A stretch of 64,000 nt of DNA from CBDIDH01 sp965277595 (GCA_965277595.1 CBDIDH010000002.1:1984001-2048000), one strand, 5' to 3'. Numbered from the stretch's first letter, positions 27,726 through 36,157 are shown. Made by a program: numbers and translations. The notes: generated from the sequence alone by a model not told the origin.

Positions 27726-27787
27726 CGACGCCGCGCGACCCTCGCCCGCCTGTCTGGCGAGGGTCGCGCGGCGTCGTGCGTTTTTCT
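27726..27787 (+). terminator. Rho-independent terminator after the DUF4912 gene
   Basis: A 21-bp perfect stem (27726-27746 with 27756-27776), 9-base loop, then TGCG and TTTTTCTT. It starts 32 bases past the stop codon. Confidence 0.9.
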
Positions 27788-27848
27788 TGTCACAGTCAAC
27801 CTGGTCTGGACGTTTCTGCTCATAGAGGAATTCGGTGGGAAGGGTTGA

Positions 27849-27911
27849 GGGCAAAGGGCAAAGGGCAAAGGGCAAAGGGCAAAGGGCAAAGGGCAAAGGG
27901 CAAAGGGCATG
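27849..27911. repeat. Heptanucleotide tandem repeat (GGGCAAA), 8 units
   Basis: Eight exact copies of GGGCAAA at 27849-27904, followed by a degenerate ninth (GGGCATG). It lies between a strong terminator and the next gene, so it is intergenic; the repeated peptides in its reading frames are by-products of the 7-base period. It resembles the short tandem repeats known from cyanobacteria. Confidence 0.95.
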
Positions 27912-28118
27912 GGAAATGCGTTGTTCTGGGAGGGATCGGATCGAAGGCTTCGAGAGGACTACGATCAGCGGTCATTCTGGACAGGATTTTGATCCTGGGC
28001 GACATGGTCATTGAACAACCGTCGAGCTTCCTTCGTACTAGAAAGATCCTCGGAACGGGAAGATTGAGCGTCCTGACGGTTTAACAGGTTATGACTCTCG
28101 CGGGGGAGGCGCGTCGCG

Positions 28119-28892
28119 TTGAGCAAGGACATTACCGCAATCTTGAGCGGTTGGGATTACGAGGCCGACGAGCTTCAGGTTCGGATCGTCGCCGGTGACG
28201 ACGGCCGTGACAAGGTTCAGATGCGGGCGGATCTCGGCCTGCTTCAAATGGAAATGAACGGACGTCCCGACGGCTCCCGGCCGGAAGGTTTTGAATCGCT
28301 TCTGGACCTTCTTGAATCGAAAGCCCTGGAAGCCGAGGCGACCGGCGGCGAGTTCGCGCTGGAATCGAAGGCGTGTCAGGCCCTGATGCGCGAGGGATTT
28401 CAGTATTATCACCGCTATCTCGCGGCCTTTCACCTTCAGCGGTACGACCTCGTCGCTCGAGACACCGAGCGAAACCTCCGACTTTTCGCCTTTGTCGTTC
28501 GTCACGCGGCTCGGCAGCGCGACAAGATCGAGTTTGACCGCTATCGCCCTTATGTGACGATGATGCGGAGTCGCGCTCGCGCCCATCAAGCGATCGCCGT
28601 GAACGACCACGCGAAGGCCCTGGTGGCGATTGACGAGGGAATCTCGGATATTCGTCAGTTCCTCCGCGATTACGATCAGGGGGAAAATGAGGTTGAGTGC
28701 ATGGAACTCGGGTTTCTGATTCGCTGGCGTCGAGAGGTCGAGACGGAACGGCCAATCGGTCCTGTCGAACGGCTCGAACAGCAGCTAGCCCTTGCCGTTG
28801 CGCTCGAAGAGTACGAGGAAGCGGCTCGCCTTCGGGACCAGCTTCAGCGGCTCACCGGATCGGCACTTTCGTCGAATCCGCAGACGGGTTGA
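28119..28892 (+). CDS. UvrB/UvrC-motif protein of unknown function
   Basis: A 257-residue cytoplasmic protein. The C-terminal 35 residues (VERLEQQLALAVALEEYEEAARLRDQLQRL) form a UVR motif, the helical hairpin by which UvrB and UvrC bind each other; it also occurs in the McsA and Clp families. The rest is mostly helical and acidic with no recognised fold, except a pattern of alternating helices (FQYYHRYLAAFHLQRYDLVARD) that could be TPR-like. TTG 28119 is the start: GGGAGG lies 9 bases upstream and MSKDITAIL follows. Not a nuclease by any visible motif. Confidence 0.8.
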   Translation: MSKDITAILSGWDYEADELQVRIVAGDDGRDKVQMRADLGLLQMEMNGRPDGSRPEGFESLLDLLESKALEAEATGGEFALESKACQALMREGFQYYHRYLAAFHLQRYDLVARDTERNLRLFAFVVRHAARQRDKIEFDRYRPYVTMMRSRARAHQAIAVNDHAKALVAIDEGISDIRQFLRDYDQGENEVECMELGFLIRWRREVETERPIGPVERLEQQLALAVALEEYEEAARLRDQLQRLTGSALSSNPQTG

Positions 28893-28943
28893 GACGTCCG
28901 TTGCGTCGATCCGACCGAGGCGGAGAAATCGGCGGCGTTTCCC

Positions 28944-28972
28944 TTGAAACGGGGGGGATGCCTGGCTAGGAT
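28944..28972 (+). promoter_or_regulatory. Promoter of the 6S RNA
   Basis: TTGAAA (28944-28949), 17 bases, TAGGAT (28967-28972). Predicted transcription start near 28979, about 20 bases before the closing stem of the 6S-like RNA. Confidence 0.6.
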
Positions 28973-28978
28973 AACCCC

Positions 28979-29226
28979 GTTCGGTTTCGGCTGAACGGGC
29001 CTCTGCCATGTTCGCGAGAGGTGTGATTTTTTGCTGAACCAATGAGTACCCAAGGGGAGCCGACCATCGGTCTCTGGGCTTGTCCTTGAAGACCTGAGGC
29101 TCCCACTTCATTCTACGGGTTCTCAAAAAGACGCCTCAACGGCATTGCGGTGGAGGTTTCTCAGAGACACAAACAAGCCCGTCGGCTCCTCTTTGACTTC
29201 GTTCGAGGGGGGCGACGGGCTTTTTT
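28979..29226 (+). ncRNA. ssrS: 6S RNA (RNA polymerase regulator)
   Basis: A long rod that mimics an open promoter and would sequester the housekeeping sigma/RNA polymerase complex. Pairing seen by eye: closing stem 29000-29007 with 29149-29156 (8 bp); 29018-29024 with 29131-29137 (7 bp); 29028-29033 with 29124-29129; 29036-29040 with 29118-29122; then an unpaired central bubble (29041-29054 and 29105-29117); then 29055-29061 with 29098-29104 (GGGAGCC/GGCTCCC) and a terminal loop. ATGTTCGC at 29008-29015 resembles the 5' region of known 6S RNAs. The gene order 6S RNA then 5-formyl-THF cyclo-ligase is the classical ssrS-ygfA arrangement. A strong terminator (29175-29226) ends it. The mature RNA may be shorter, about 29000-29160. 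Confidence 0.78.
29175..29226 (+). terminator. Rho-independent terminator of the 6S RNA
   Basis: AAGCCCGTCG (29175-29184) pairs with CGACGGGCTT (29213-29222), extended by an inner CTCCTC/GAGGGG helix, and runs into TTTTTTCC. The next gene starts about 20 bases later, so some readthrough into the cyclo-ligase is possible. Confidence 0.88.
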
Positions 29227-29244
29227 CCTTTCGGTCGTTTGCTG

Positions 29245-29835
29245 ATGAATCTCAAGGACCGCAAACAGGCGCTCCGTCAGGAAATCAGGGACCGCATCCT
29301 TCGGCTCGACCCGAACCGTCGACGTGCCGAGGAACGGGCGCTTCAGGATCGATTTCCTGATTTGCCGGTCTTTGAACGGGCTGGATGCGTGCTTCTTTAT
29401 GCGTCGGCCTTTGCCGAGGAGATCGAGACCGGGCCGCTCTTGCGGTTAACCCTGGATCGAGGCAAGCGATTGGTCTGTCCCCGGGTCGATCGCGCGTCGG
29501 GTCGCTTGCACCTTCATGAGGTTGCCGCGATCGAGACAGACCTTCGTCGGGGAACCCTGGGCATTCCCGAGCCTCGAAAAACGTGCGTCCTGGTCGCTCC
29601 CGACGAGGTGGACTGGGTGCTGGTTCCGGGCCTTGGATTTAACGAAGCTTGCTACCGGATCGGTCGTGGGGCAGGGCATTATGATCGGCTCTTGCCCATG
29701 CTTCGGCCGGAGGCGACGCGGTGGGCCATCGCCCTGGATTGCCAGTGGGTGGACGACTTACCCGTCGAGCCGCATGACGTGCCTCTTGACGGGGTAAGCT
29801 CGATCTCGCGAACGGCCTTGCGTCATTCACGTTGA
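29245..29835 (+). CDS. 5-formyltetrahydrofolate cyclo-ligase
   Basis: Converts 5-formyl-THF to 5,10-methenyl-THF with ATP, recycling folate. The N-terminal KQALRQEIRDRIL and the ATP-binding C-terminal signature GRGAGHYDRLL (with preceding VPGLGFNEACYRI) identify the MTHFS family; FAEEIET is the substrate loop. About 196 residues. ATG 29245 is preferred over the in-frame TTG at 29239. It follows the 6S RNA, as in many bacteria, and its last 13 bases overlap the convergent DUF6807 gene. Confidence 0.9.
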   Translation: MNLKDRKQALRQEIRDRILRLDPNRRRAEERALQDRFPDLPVFERAGCVLLYASAFAEEIETGPLLRLTLDRGKRLVCPRVDRASGRLHLHEVAAIETDLRRGTLGIPEPRKTCVLVAPDEVDWVLVPGLGFNEACYRIGRGAGHYDRLLPMLRPEATRWAIALDCQWVDDLPVEPHDVPLDGVSSISRTALRHSR

Positions 29836-31100
29836 AGGGTCGCGGTGGGGGGATTGGCGTACGCCTTGAAGGCGTCGGCGATGTGAGCGGCGGCGGTGTT
29901 GCCTTCGTGAAGGATGATTCGATAGCGAAACTGGATCTGGCCCCCTACGGGAATCTCGTGCCGGGCGGGCTTGTCGATCTTGAAGTCGTGATAGCCAAAG
30001 GGGTTGGCGGCGAAGAGGCCGTAGGTCCGGACGTGCCAGGTGGTCGGGTATCGGAAGCTCTCGGGGTGGTTGAGGATCGCCACGCCGACTTCCTTGCCGT
30101 CGATCGGCCCGGTGTAGTCAACCCAGGGCGAGGCCTTGCCCCAGGCGGCGTCATCGGTAATGCCTTCGGCGTTGATGATCCGCCCCGCGCCTCGGGCTTT
30201 GCCCTTCATGACGTCCATGCTCGACGCGAGGCGGAGGCCGAACATCCCTTCCTTGGTGTCGCCAAAGACGACCGGCCCGGCGGTGGCCTTGATCGTGACC
30301 TCGAAGTCGATGAACCGGGCCGACTTGCTCTGATAAAAGCGGACGAGCCGCTCGTCTTCGCAGACCCTCTTGCCGTCGGGAGCGAGCCAGTCGTCGGTCG
30401 TCTTGAGGATGCCCACGCCCGCACCCGCGGCGAGGATCTCGCGGGAGCTTTCGCGGATCGACCCATCATTGGGTTTCGGCTTGTTCAAGGGGTCGGACGC
30501 CCAGAAGTCGTAGCCGTTGACGTCGCCGTGGGTGAACCAGAAGGACCGATGATGGTTGTGGTCCTGGTCTTCGCCGGGGACGTCCTTCTTCATCGGAAAG
30601 GCCCGGGTGAACGCTGCGCCGTTCGGGCCGAAGAGGGGGTAGAAGATCGGTTTGCTCGGATCGTCGGTTCGATCCACGGTGACGAGCTTGCCATCGTCGA
30701 AAACGTCCAGGTTCGGCCCGTCGGGGCGAAACTCGATGCCTTTTCCCTTGGTCTTGGCGGGGTATTCGGTCTCCGCCGAGAATGAGAGGCCGTCACCAGC
30801 GGGAACGTGATTCAGAACGGTGACAAGGTAGATTTTTCCGGCGTCGACATAGACAATCGCGGGAATTCCCGGGTCATCGGCGCCGGTCCTGAGCCGGTAA
30901 TGATAAACGCCGGGACCGTGCGTCCCCTTCAACTCGGCGACGAGCGGGGTTTCGCCCAGTTCGGTGCCGTTGCCGTGAATGGTGAGGCGCATGGGATCGG
31001 CCAGGGCCGGGCCGGCGGCGATTGCCAGAATCAGCGCCGCGAATCCCCAGGACTGGACTCGGCCTGGCCCGTTCGATTTCAAGACGGATGGGCGGATCAT
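29823..31100 (-). CDS. Secreted DUF6807 (PmoA-like) family protein
   Basis: A signal peptide (SWGFAALILAIAAGPALA) leads a beta-rich secreted protein of about 425 residues. The family marks are HRSFWFTHGDVNGYDFW near the middle, DQDHNHH just before it, and late motifs PWVDYTGPIDGKEVGVAILNHPESFR and GLFAANPFGYHDF. Annotated in databases as methane oxygenase PmoA family, but the relation to methane monooxygenase is by name only; it is widespread in planctomycetes, where a role in glycan handling has been suggested. ATG 31100 is chosen because the signal peptide starts shortly after it. It ends 13 bases inside the cyclo-ligase gene on the opposite strand. Confidence 0.83.
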   Translation of the reverse strand: MIRPSVLKSNGPGRVQSWGFAALILAIAAGPALADPMRLTIHGNGTELGETPLVAELKGTHGPGVYHYRLRTGADDPGIPAIVYVDAGKIYLVTVLNHVPAGDGLSFSAETEYPAKTKGKGIEFRPDGPNLDVFDDGKLVTVDRTDDPSKPIFYPLFGPNGAAFTRAFPMKKDVPGEDQDHNHHRSFWFTHGDVNGYDFWASDPLNKPKPNDGSIRESSREILAAGAGVGILKTTDDWLAPDGKRVCEDERLVRFYQSKSARFIDFEVTIKATAGPVVFGDTKEGMFGLRLASSMDVMKGKARGAGRIINAEGITDDAAWGKASPWVDYTGPIDGKEVGVAILNHPESFRYPTTWHVRTYGLFAANPFGYHDFKIDKPARHEIPVGGQIQFRYRIILHEGNTAAAHIADAFKAYANPPTATLQRE

Positions 31101-31210
31101 GGTTGCGCACTCTCGACAGTCTTGCCGTTGACCCCGCGGAGCCTCACGTCTGGATAAGGTCGTAACCGCGAGGCGCGGGGGATTCAAGGGCCTACCGATC
31201 GGCTCTTGCG

Positions 31211-31240
31211 TTGAACGAGGCAGGAGGACCCGACTATAAT
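31211..31240 (+). promoter_or_regulatory. Promoter of nfu-hemW
   Basis: TTGAAC (31211-31216), 18 bases, TATAAT (31235-31240, a perfect -10). Predicted start near 31247, 74 bases before the NifU-like gene. Confidence 0.7.
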
Positions 31241-31320
31241 CAATCAGGTTGGAAGAGGCCGTCGCGGGGATCAGCGGAACAAAAGCGAGGCAGGACGCCT
31301 TTCTTGAAGGGGGATTGACG

Positions 31321-31578
31321 ATGCCCGAAGTCAGCGACGACCGCCGCGAGTTGCTCGACAGGATCGAGGCGGTGCTTGATGAGCAGGTTCGGCCCGGTCT
31401 CAGGGCCGACGGCGGCGACGTCGAGGTTGTGGGAATCGATGACGACCGGATCGTCCAGGTTCGAATGCAAGGGGCCTGTCAGGGCTGCGCCTCATCCACG
31501 ATGACCCTGACCTTCGGAATCGAGGCGGCGCTGAAGGCACGCATTCCCGAGATCCGGTTCCTTGAGGCCGTCCCCTGA
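31321..31578 (+). CDS. NifU C-terminal domain (Nfu-type) iron-sulfur carrier
   Basis: An 85-residue stand-alone NifU C-terminal domain that would carry and transfer a Fe-S cluster. GLRADGGDVEVV is the family motif and the cluster-binding CxxC is in QGACQGCASSTMTL. ATG 31321 follows GAAGGGGGA by 6 bases; the upstream codons in frame are not family-like. The hemW gene starts 29 bases downstream, and HemW itself needs an iron-sulfur cluster, which makes a functional link plausible. Confidence 0.92.
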   Translation: MPEVSDDRRELLDRIEAVLDEQVRPGLRADGGDVEVVGIDDDRIVQVRMQGACQGCASSTMTLTFGIEAALKARIPEIRFLEAVP

Positions 31579-31607
31579 GCGGGACAGAGACAGGAACAGG
31601 GCCGAAC

Positions 31608-32741
31608 GTGAACCCACCACGCGCCGCGTATGTGCATATTCCTTTCTGTGCGCATAAGTGCGGATATTGCGACTTCGCGTCGGTCGCCGGATTCGATCAT
31701 CTGGCCGACCGCTACCTCGAAGCGCTCGAACGCGAGATGGCGATGGAAACGGCCGGGACACCCCGCGAGGTCGAGACCATCTTCATCGGCGGCGGAACGC
31801 CGACCCGGCTCGATGCGCGCAACCTCGACCGCCTGCTCGCGGCGGTTCGCGCGTGGTTTCCGCTCTCGGCCGGGGGCGAATGGACGGTCGAGGCAAACCC
31901 CGGCACGCTCGACGAGGAAAAGGCCGATGTTCTCGCGCGAGGAGGCGTCGGCCGGATCAGCCTCGGCGCGCAGTCGTTTCAACCGGCTTTATTAGCCGCC
32001 CTGGAACGGAACCACGCGCCCGAGGAAGTTGAGCGCGCCCTGGACCTGGTCCGGCCAAGGTTCCCGCGCTGGTCGTTTGACCTGATCTTCGGCGTCCCCG
32101 GCTCGACCCCCGAACTCTGGGCCGATGATCTCGCTCGGGCCTTATCGCTCGGGCCGTCGCATCTTTCTTGCTACGGCCTTGTTTACGAGAAAGGCACGGC
32201 GCTCTGGAAGCAATGGCAAGCCGGTCAGGTCCGCGCGGTCGACGAAGAGGCCGAGCGCGCGATGTATGAACACACGATTGACACGCTGGCCGCGTCGGGC
32301 CTGGCTCAGTATGAGATCTCGAACTTCGCCAGGGCCGGTCATGAGTGCCGGCACAACCTCGTTTACTGGGCCAATGACGCCTATTACGGCGTCGGCCTCG
32401 GCGCCGCGAGGTATCGAGACGGCGTGCGGTCGGTGAATACGCGTGACCTTCCCGCGTATCTCAAACGCCTCGAAGCCGGATTGCCCGCGACCGGCCCGAC
32501 CGAGACGCTTGATCCCGAAGCCCGAGCCCGCGAGACCGCCGTCTTGATGCTCCGGCTCACAGCGGCCGGGCTCGACCGCCACGATTTCACTCGCAGAACC
32601 GGCTTTGATCTGGATCAGCTTGCCGGACCAGTGGTAACCCGTTTCGTCGCCTCGGGATTGCTTGACGACGACGGCGGGCGCATCCGGCTGACCCGCGAAG
32701 GGCTCTTTCTCGCGGATACGGTGATGTGTGAGTTTCTTTGA
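31608..32741 (+). CDS. hemW: Radical SAM heme chaperone HemW
   Basis: Binds heme and passes it to respiratory cytochromes; related to coproporphyrinogen III dehydrogenase but not catalysing that step. The radical SAM cluster is CAHKCGYC (residues 12-19), followed by FIGGGTPTRL and GAQSF. HNLVYW is the HNxxYW motif typical of HemW. 377 residues with the HemN C-terminal domain (ARETAVLMLRL). GTG 31608 is the start (MNPPRAAYVHIPFC). With the nfu gene upstream it forms a small iron-sulfur/heme unit. Confidence 0.93.
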   Translation: MNPPRAAYVHIPFCAHKCGYCDFASVAGFDHLADRYLEALEREMAMETAGTPREVETIFIGGGTPTRLDARNLDRLLAAVRAWFPLSAGGEWTVEANPGTLDEEKADVLARGGVGRISLGAQSFQPALLAALERNHAPEEVERALDLVRPRFPRWSFDLIFGVPGSTPELWADDLARALSLGPSHLSCYGLVYEKGTALWKQWQAGQVRAVDEEAERAMYEHTIDTLAASGLAQYEISNFARAGHECRHNLVYWANDAYYGVGLGAARYRDGVRSVNTRDLPAYLKRLEAGLPATGPTETLDPEARARETAVLMLRLTAAGLDRHDFTRRTGFDLDQLAGPVVTRFVASGLLDDDGGRIRLTREGLFLADTVMCEFL

Positions 32742-32757
32742 ATGCCGATGCAAGAGG

Positions 32758-33645
32758 TCAAGTTTTGCGAAGCAGATCGGCGCGGGCGGCGAGCTTGAAG
32801 ACGGCCGTTTGAAAGAGGCCGCGAGGGCTGCCCCCGGCGCCTCGATACGCCTCGGTGAACCCTTCGGCCTGCGTCCAGGTGACCACTTCCATGACCTGCC
32901 GGGCCATCAAGGCGAGCAACTCGTCAATCGACGGCGCGGCCGGGGCGACCGGTTCGGAAAGCGCAACGAGTTTGGCGTCGGGTGTTTCCCAGGGAGGGGC
33001 GATCGACGAGACGAGCGGAGCCGAGACCCGCGCGGAGCCGGACGACGACCGATCGTCCCAGGGCGCGGGGTCGGACTCGCGACCGCCGCGATCGCGCGGG
33101 TCGTCGTGCGCGACGGATTTGTCTTTCGGGAGCCGTTCGTTGGGGTCCTTGGGAAGACCCGCGGTCGTGTACATCTTGCCGTCGGCACCGACGCGGCCGG
33201 CGTTGTTGGGAATCTGGTGTCCTTCAACCAGCACCTTGCGCGTTTTTGCCACAAGCTCGCGGCTGACGCCCAGTTCCTCGGCCATCCGGCGGTCTGACCA
33301 GTCGTGATGCAGCTTTAATTTGACCTCGACCGCCCGGCGGCGCTCGGCGCGGGTGAGCGGAAGGCCGTGGAAGAGGTTAACCTCGGAGACGAAATCGAGA
33401 GCCTCGACAAACGACCCGCCGCGAACCTCCGCCGCCAGGGTTCGCCGCCCGAGCATCACGGCGGCGGCGTGACGGTGGTAGCCGTCGGCGAGCAAGAGCG
33501 TGCCGTCGACCTCATAAATGGTCACCGGCGGAAGGCGGTCCCAGGACTCGGCGTAACGCTCGACGGTGAAGTCGTCGAGGCGGTCGCGGAGGTAGAGGTT
33601 CGGGTCAAGGACGAGGTCGTCCAGCGCGATCTCACGAATCTCCAC
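32758..33645 (-). CDS. Orphan ParB/Srx-type nuclease-domain protein
   Basis: A ParB-like N-terminal domain: IREIALDDLVLDP, the sensor motif DGTLLLADGYHRHAAAVMLG and a following helix (TRAERRRAVEVKLKLH). A helix-turn-helix comes next (SDRRMAEELGVSRELVAKTRKVL), then VGADGKMYTT, the VGxDG motif seen after ParB-HTH domains in StrR-like and phage proteins. The last 90 residues are Pro/Ser-rich and then helical. The GTG at 33645 is chosen because AGGGGG precedes it. No ParA is nearby, so a role in partition is unlikely; DNA binding is inferred. Confidence 0.8.
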   Translation of the reverse strand: MEIREIALDDLVLDPNLYLRDRLDDFTVERYAESWDRLPPVTIYEVDGTLLLADGYHRHAAAVMLGRRTLAAEVRGGSFVEALDFVSEVNLFHGLPLTRAERRRAVEVKLKLHHDWSDRRMAEELGVSRELVAKTRKVLVEGHQIPNNAGRVGADGKMYTTAGLPKDPNERLPKDKSVAHDDPRDRGGRESDPAPWDDRSSSGSARVSAPLVSSIAPPWETPDAKLVALSEPVAPAAPSIDELLALMARQVMEVVTWTQAEGFTEAYRGAGGSPRGLFQTAVFKLAARADLLRKT

Positions 33646-33789
33646 GGCAAACCCCCTGAGGCCAATGGCCCCACGCCCCCAAATCCTCGTTCCAGAAGGC
33701 ACCCCGTCGGCCTTATCATCGGCGGACCCGGTGTTCGACTCCGGTCGAGTTCGGCAATCGCGGGGGGATCGGTTTCGGAGACTCCTGTC

Positions 33790-34704
33790 ATGCGGGTTCT
33801 TCTATCGGGCGCAAGCGGACAGCTTGGCCCTTACGTGCATCAACGGTTGATTGACGCCGGTCACGAGGTCCTGGCCTGGTCCGGCCGACAGACCGGCCCC
33901 GCGCTGATGTCCGTCAACCTGGCCGATCCCCGCGCGATCGATCAGGCGTTACAAAAGGCCGAGCCGGACGTGATCGTCCATCTCGCGGCCGTCAGTTCGG
34001 CCGAGGGGGTTCGCAACGACCCGATCGGCGGTCGCCTCGTCAACGTCAAGGCGACCGCCCAGCTTGCCGACTGGTGCGGCCGAAACGGGCGTAAGCTCAT
34101 CTTCTCGTCGACCGACCTCGTCTTTGACGGCCGCGCGGCGTGGACCCGAGAAGACGCCCCGGTCTCTCCCGTGCTGGAGTACGGCCGGACGAAGGCCGAG
34201 GCGGAACCTTATGTGACGGCCGTCGCGGGAGGTCTGGTGGCGCGGATCAGCCTGCTGTACGGGCCGTCTCGGTCGACACGGCCGACGTATCTTGACCGGA
34301 CGATTGACGGCTGGCGTCGGGGCGAGCCGCAAACCTTTTTTGAAGACGAATACCGGACGCCTCTCGACCTCGCCACGGCGGCCGAGGCCCTGACGCATTT
34401 GACGAGTTCCGGCGCGGAGCGTTCGGGCCTGGTTCATCTGGCGGGCCGGGAGCGGCTCAGCCGGTTCGAGCACGCCCGACGAGTCGCCGAGGCCCTTGGG
34501 TTTGACCCGGCACTCGTCCGATCGAACCGACAGGGCGACGCGAACGTTGCCGAGCCTCGCCCGGCCGATGTTTCGCTCGATACGAAGAGGCTCGACGAGT
34601 GGCTTCCCGGGCTGCTCAGACCGACCGTGGTTGAGGCGGTCGGGCGACTCTGGGGTCGGCCTGCGCGGGGAAATTCCGAAACCCGGACGGGCTCGAATGT
34701 GTAA
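33790..34704 (+). CDS. RmlD-like NAD(P)-dependent sugar reductase (extended SDR)
   Basis: A Rossmann-fold short-chain dehydrogenase like dTDP-4-dehydrorhamnose reductase. GASGQLGPYV is the NAD(P) motif; VIVHLAAVSS, FSSTDLVFDG and the catalytic Y-x3-K (YGRTKAEAE) follow. YRTPLDLATAAEAL and LVHLAGRERLSR are typical of RmlD-related proteins. About 304 residues from ATG 33790; the frame is open far upstream only because it is antisense to the ParB-like gene. The sugar substrate is unknown. Confidence 0.88.
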   Translation: MRVLLSGASGQLGPYVHQRLIDAGHEVLAWSGRQTGPALMSVNLADPRAIDQALQKAEPDVIVHLAAVSSAEGVRNDPIGGRLVNVKATAQLADWCGRNGRKLIFSSTDLVFDGRAAWTREDAPVSPVLEYGRTKAEAEPYVTAVAGGLVARISLLYGPSRSTRPTYLDRTIDGWRRGEPQTFFEDEYRTPLDLATAAEALTHLTSSGAERSGLVHLAGRERLSRFEHARRVAEALGFDPALVRSNRQGDANVAEPRPADVSLDTKRLDEWLPGLLRPTVVEAVGRLWGRPARGNSETRTGSNV

Positions 34705-34786
34705 GCTGTTTGTGCGGGAGATGACGCGACGTGCAATTCCAAAGCCGCCGCGCCCGGGCGCGGAGAAGAATCAGGGGATCGCCAAC

Positions 34787-36121
34787 ATGCCGCGGTGCTG
34801 GATTTCGGTCGGGGCGGCCTTGTTGCTGGGAATGGTCGGCCTCTCAAGTCCCGCCAGAGCGGGTCAGACGCCGACGTACCATCGCGAGGTGGTCCGCATC
34901 CTTCAGAAGAACTGCCAGGACTGCCACCGGCCGGGCGAGGTCGCCCCTTTCAGCCTCTTGACGTATGAGCAGGCGAGAAAGCGATCGGCCGACATCGCCA
35001 ATGTCACGGGCTCTCACACGATGCCCCCCTGGCCGGCGTCGACGACCGAGGGAGGCCCTTTTCGCGATGCCCGCGTTCTCTCCGCCGCGGAGATCGAGAC
35101 CCTCGCCGACTGGGCCGCGAGCGGATCACCTGAAGGCGACCCGAAGGACGCCCCGCCGCCTCGAACCTGGTCGTCGGACTGGGCGCTCGGCACGCCCGAC
35201 CTGGTCATCACGATGCCCGAGCCGTTCACGCTCGACGGCACCGGCCGCGACGAGCACCGCGTCTTCGTGATCCCGACGAAGTTGACCGAAGGCAAGTGGC
35301 TGACGGCGATCGACTTCAAGCCGGGCAATCCCCGGGTCGTCCACCACATTCTCGCCGCCTTTGACACCGCCGGCCGCGCCAAGGTGCTTGACGCCGACGA
35401 TCCCGGCCCCGGCTACAAGGTCTTCGGCGGGTTCGGGATCATGCCGTCGGGAAGTCTCGGCGGCTGGGCACCCGGCAAGCGTCCCCAGCGCCTGCCCGAA
35501 GGGGTCGGCCGCTATCTTCCGGCCGGGTCCGACGTGCTCTTGCAGGTCCATTATCACAAGTCGGGCAAGCCCGAGACCGACGCCACGCGGGTCGCCCTTT
35601 ACTTCGCCAGGACGTCAGTCGACAAGCAGCTTGCCGGCGGGATCGTCGCCCCGCCTCGTCCCTTCGCGTTCTCCCGGCCGACTCTCCTGATCTCCGCCGG
35701 AGATCCGAATTACGAGGTCAAGGGAACCCTGACGATCGACGCGGACTCTCACCTGACCTCCGTGATCCCGCATATGCACTGGCTCGGCAAGGACTTCGTG
35801 CTCAAGGCGACCCGCCCCGGCGAGGAGCCTCTGACGTTGATCCGGATTGACGCCTGGAACTTCAACTGGCAGGGGACGTATGACCTCATCGACCCGATCC
35901 CCCTGCCCAAGGGGACGAAGATCGACATGCTCGCCCACTTTGATAACTCGGCCGCGAACCCGGCCAATCCCAACCATCCCCCCAAGGATGTTCACTGGGG
36001 CGAACAGACGACCGATGAGATGTGCCTTGGCTTCCTTCAACGCACCGTTGACGCCCAGCACCTGAACAACCAGCCTCCCGTCCGGTTCCGGACCACGCCC
36101 AAACCCCCCGCCGCTGAGTAA
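34787..36121 (+). CDS. Cytochrome c fused to a PHM-like copper monooxygenase
   Basis: A secreted protein (signal peptide ALLLGMVGLSSPARA) of about 444 residues. The N-terminal 110 residues have a single CQDCH heme site (43-47), with a Met in HTMPPWP (79) as possible axial ligand. The rest resembles Cu type II ascorbate-dependent monooxygenases (PHM/DBM): HH at 186-187 and H255 in LLQVHYH fit the CuH site, and HMH at 329-331 with Met412 in DEMCLGF fit CuM. In PHM the copper ions hydroxylate peptidyl-glycine; here the substrate is unknown. The cytochrome may replace ascorbate as electron donor (inference). ATG 34787 has AGGGG 8 bases upstream. The next gene starts after a strong terminator. Confidence 0.82.
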   Translation: MPRCWISVGAALLLGMVGLSSPARAGQTPTYHREVVRILQKNCQDCHRPGEVAPFSLLTYEQARKRSADIANVTGSHTMPPWPASTTEGGPFRDARVLSAAEIETLADWAASGSPEGDPKDAPPPRTWSSDWALGTPDLVITMPEPFTLDGTGRDEHRVFVIPTKLTEGKWLTAIDFKPGNPRVVHHILAAFDTAGRAKVLDADDPGPGYKVFGGFGIMPSGSLGGWAPGKRPQRLPEGVGRYLPAGSDVLLQVHYHKSGKPETDATRVALYFARTSVDKQLAGGIVAPPRPFAFSRPTLLISAGDPNYEVKGTLTIDADSHLTSVIPHMHWLGKDFVLKATRPGEEPLTLIRIDAWNFNWQGTYDLIDPIPLPKGTKIDMLAHFDNSAANPANPNHPPKDVHWGEQTTDEMCLGFLQRTVDAQHLNNQPPVRFRTTPKPPAAE

Positions 36122-36157
36122 GCACGACGCGGTCCACAGCGGTCCACCATCGAAGAC

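Noticed and set aside
27579..27910. Minus-strand frames through the heptamer repeat
   Set aside because: Their N-termini are the 7-residue peptide produced by the GGGCAAA period; no ribosome binding site and no family.
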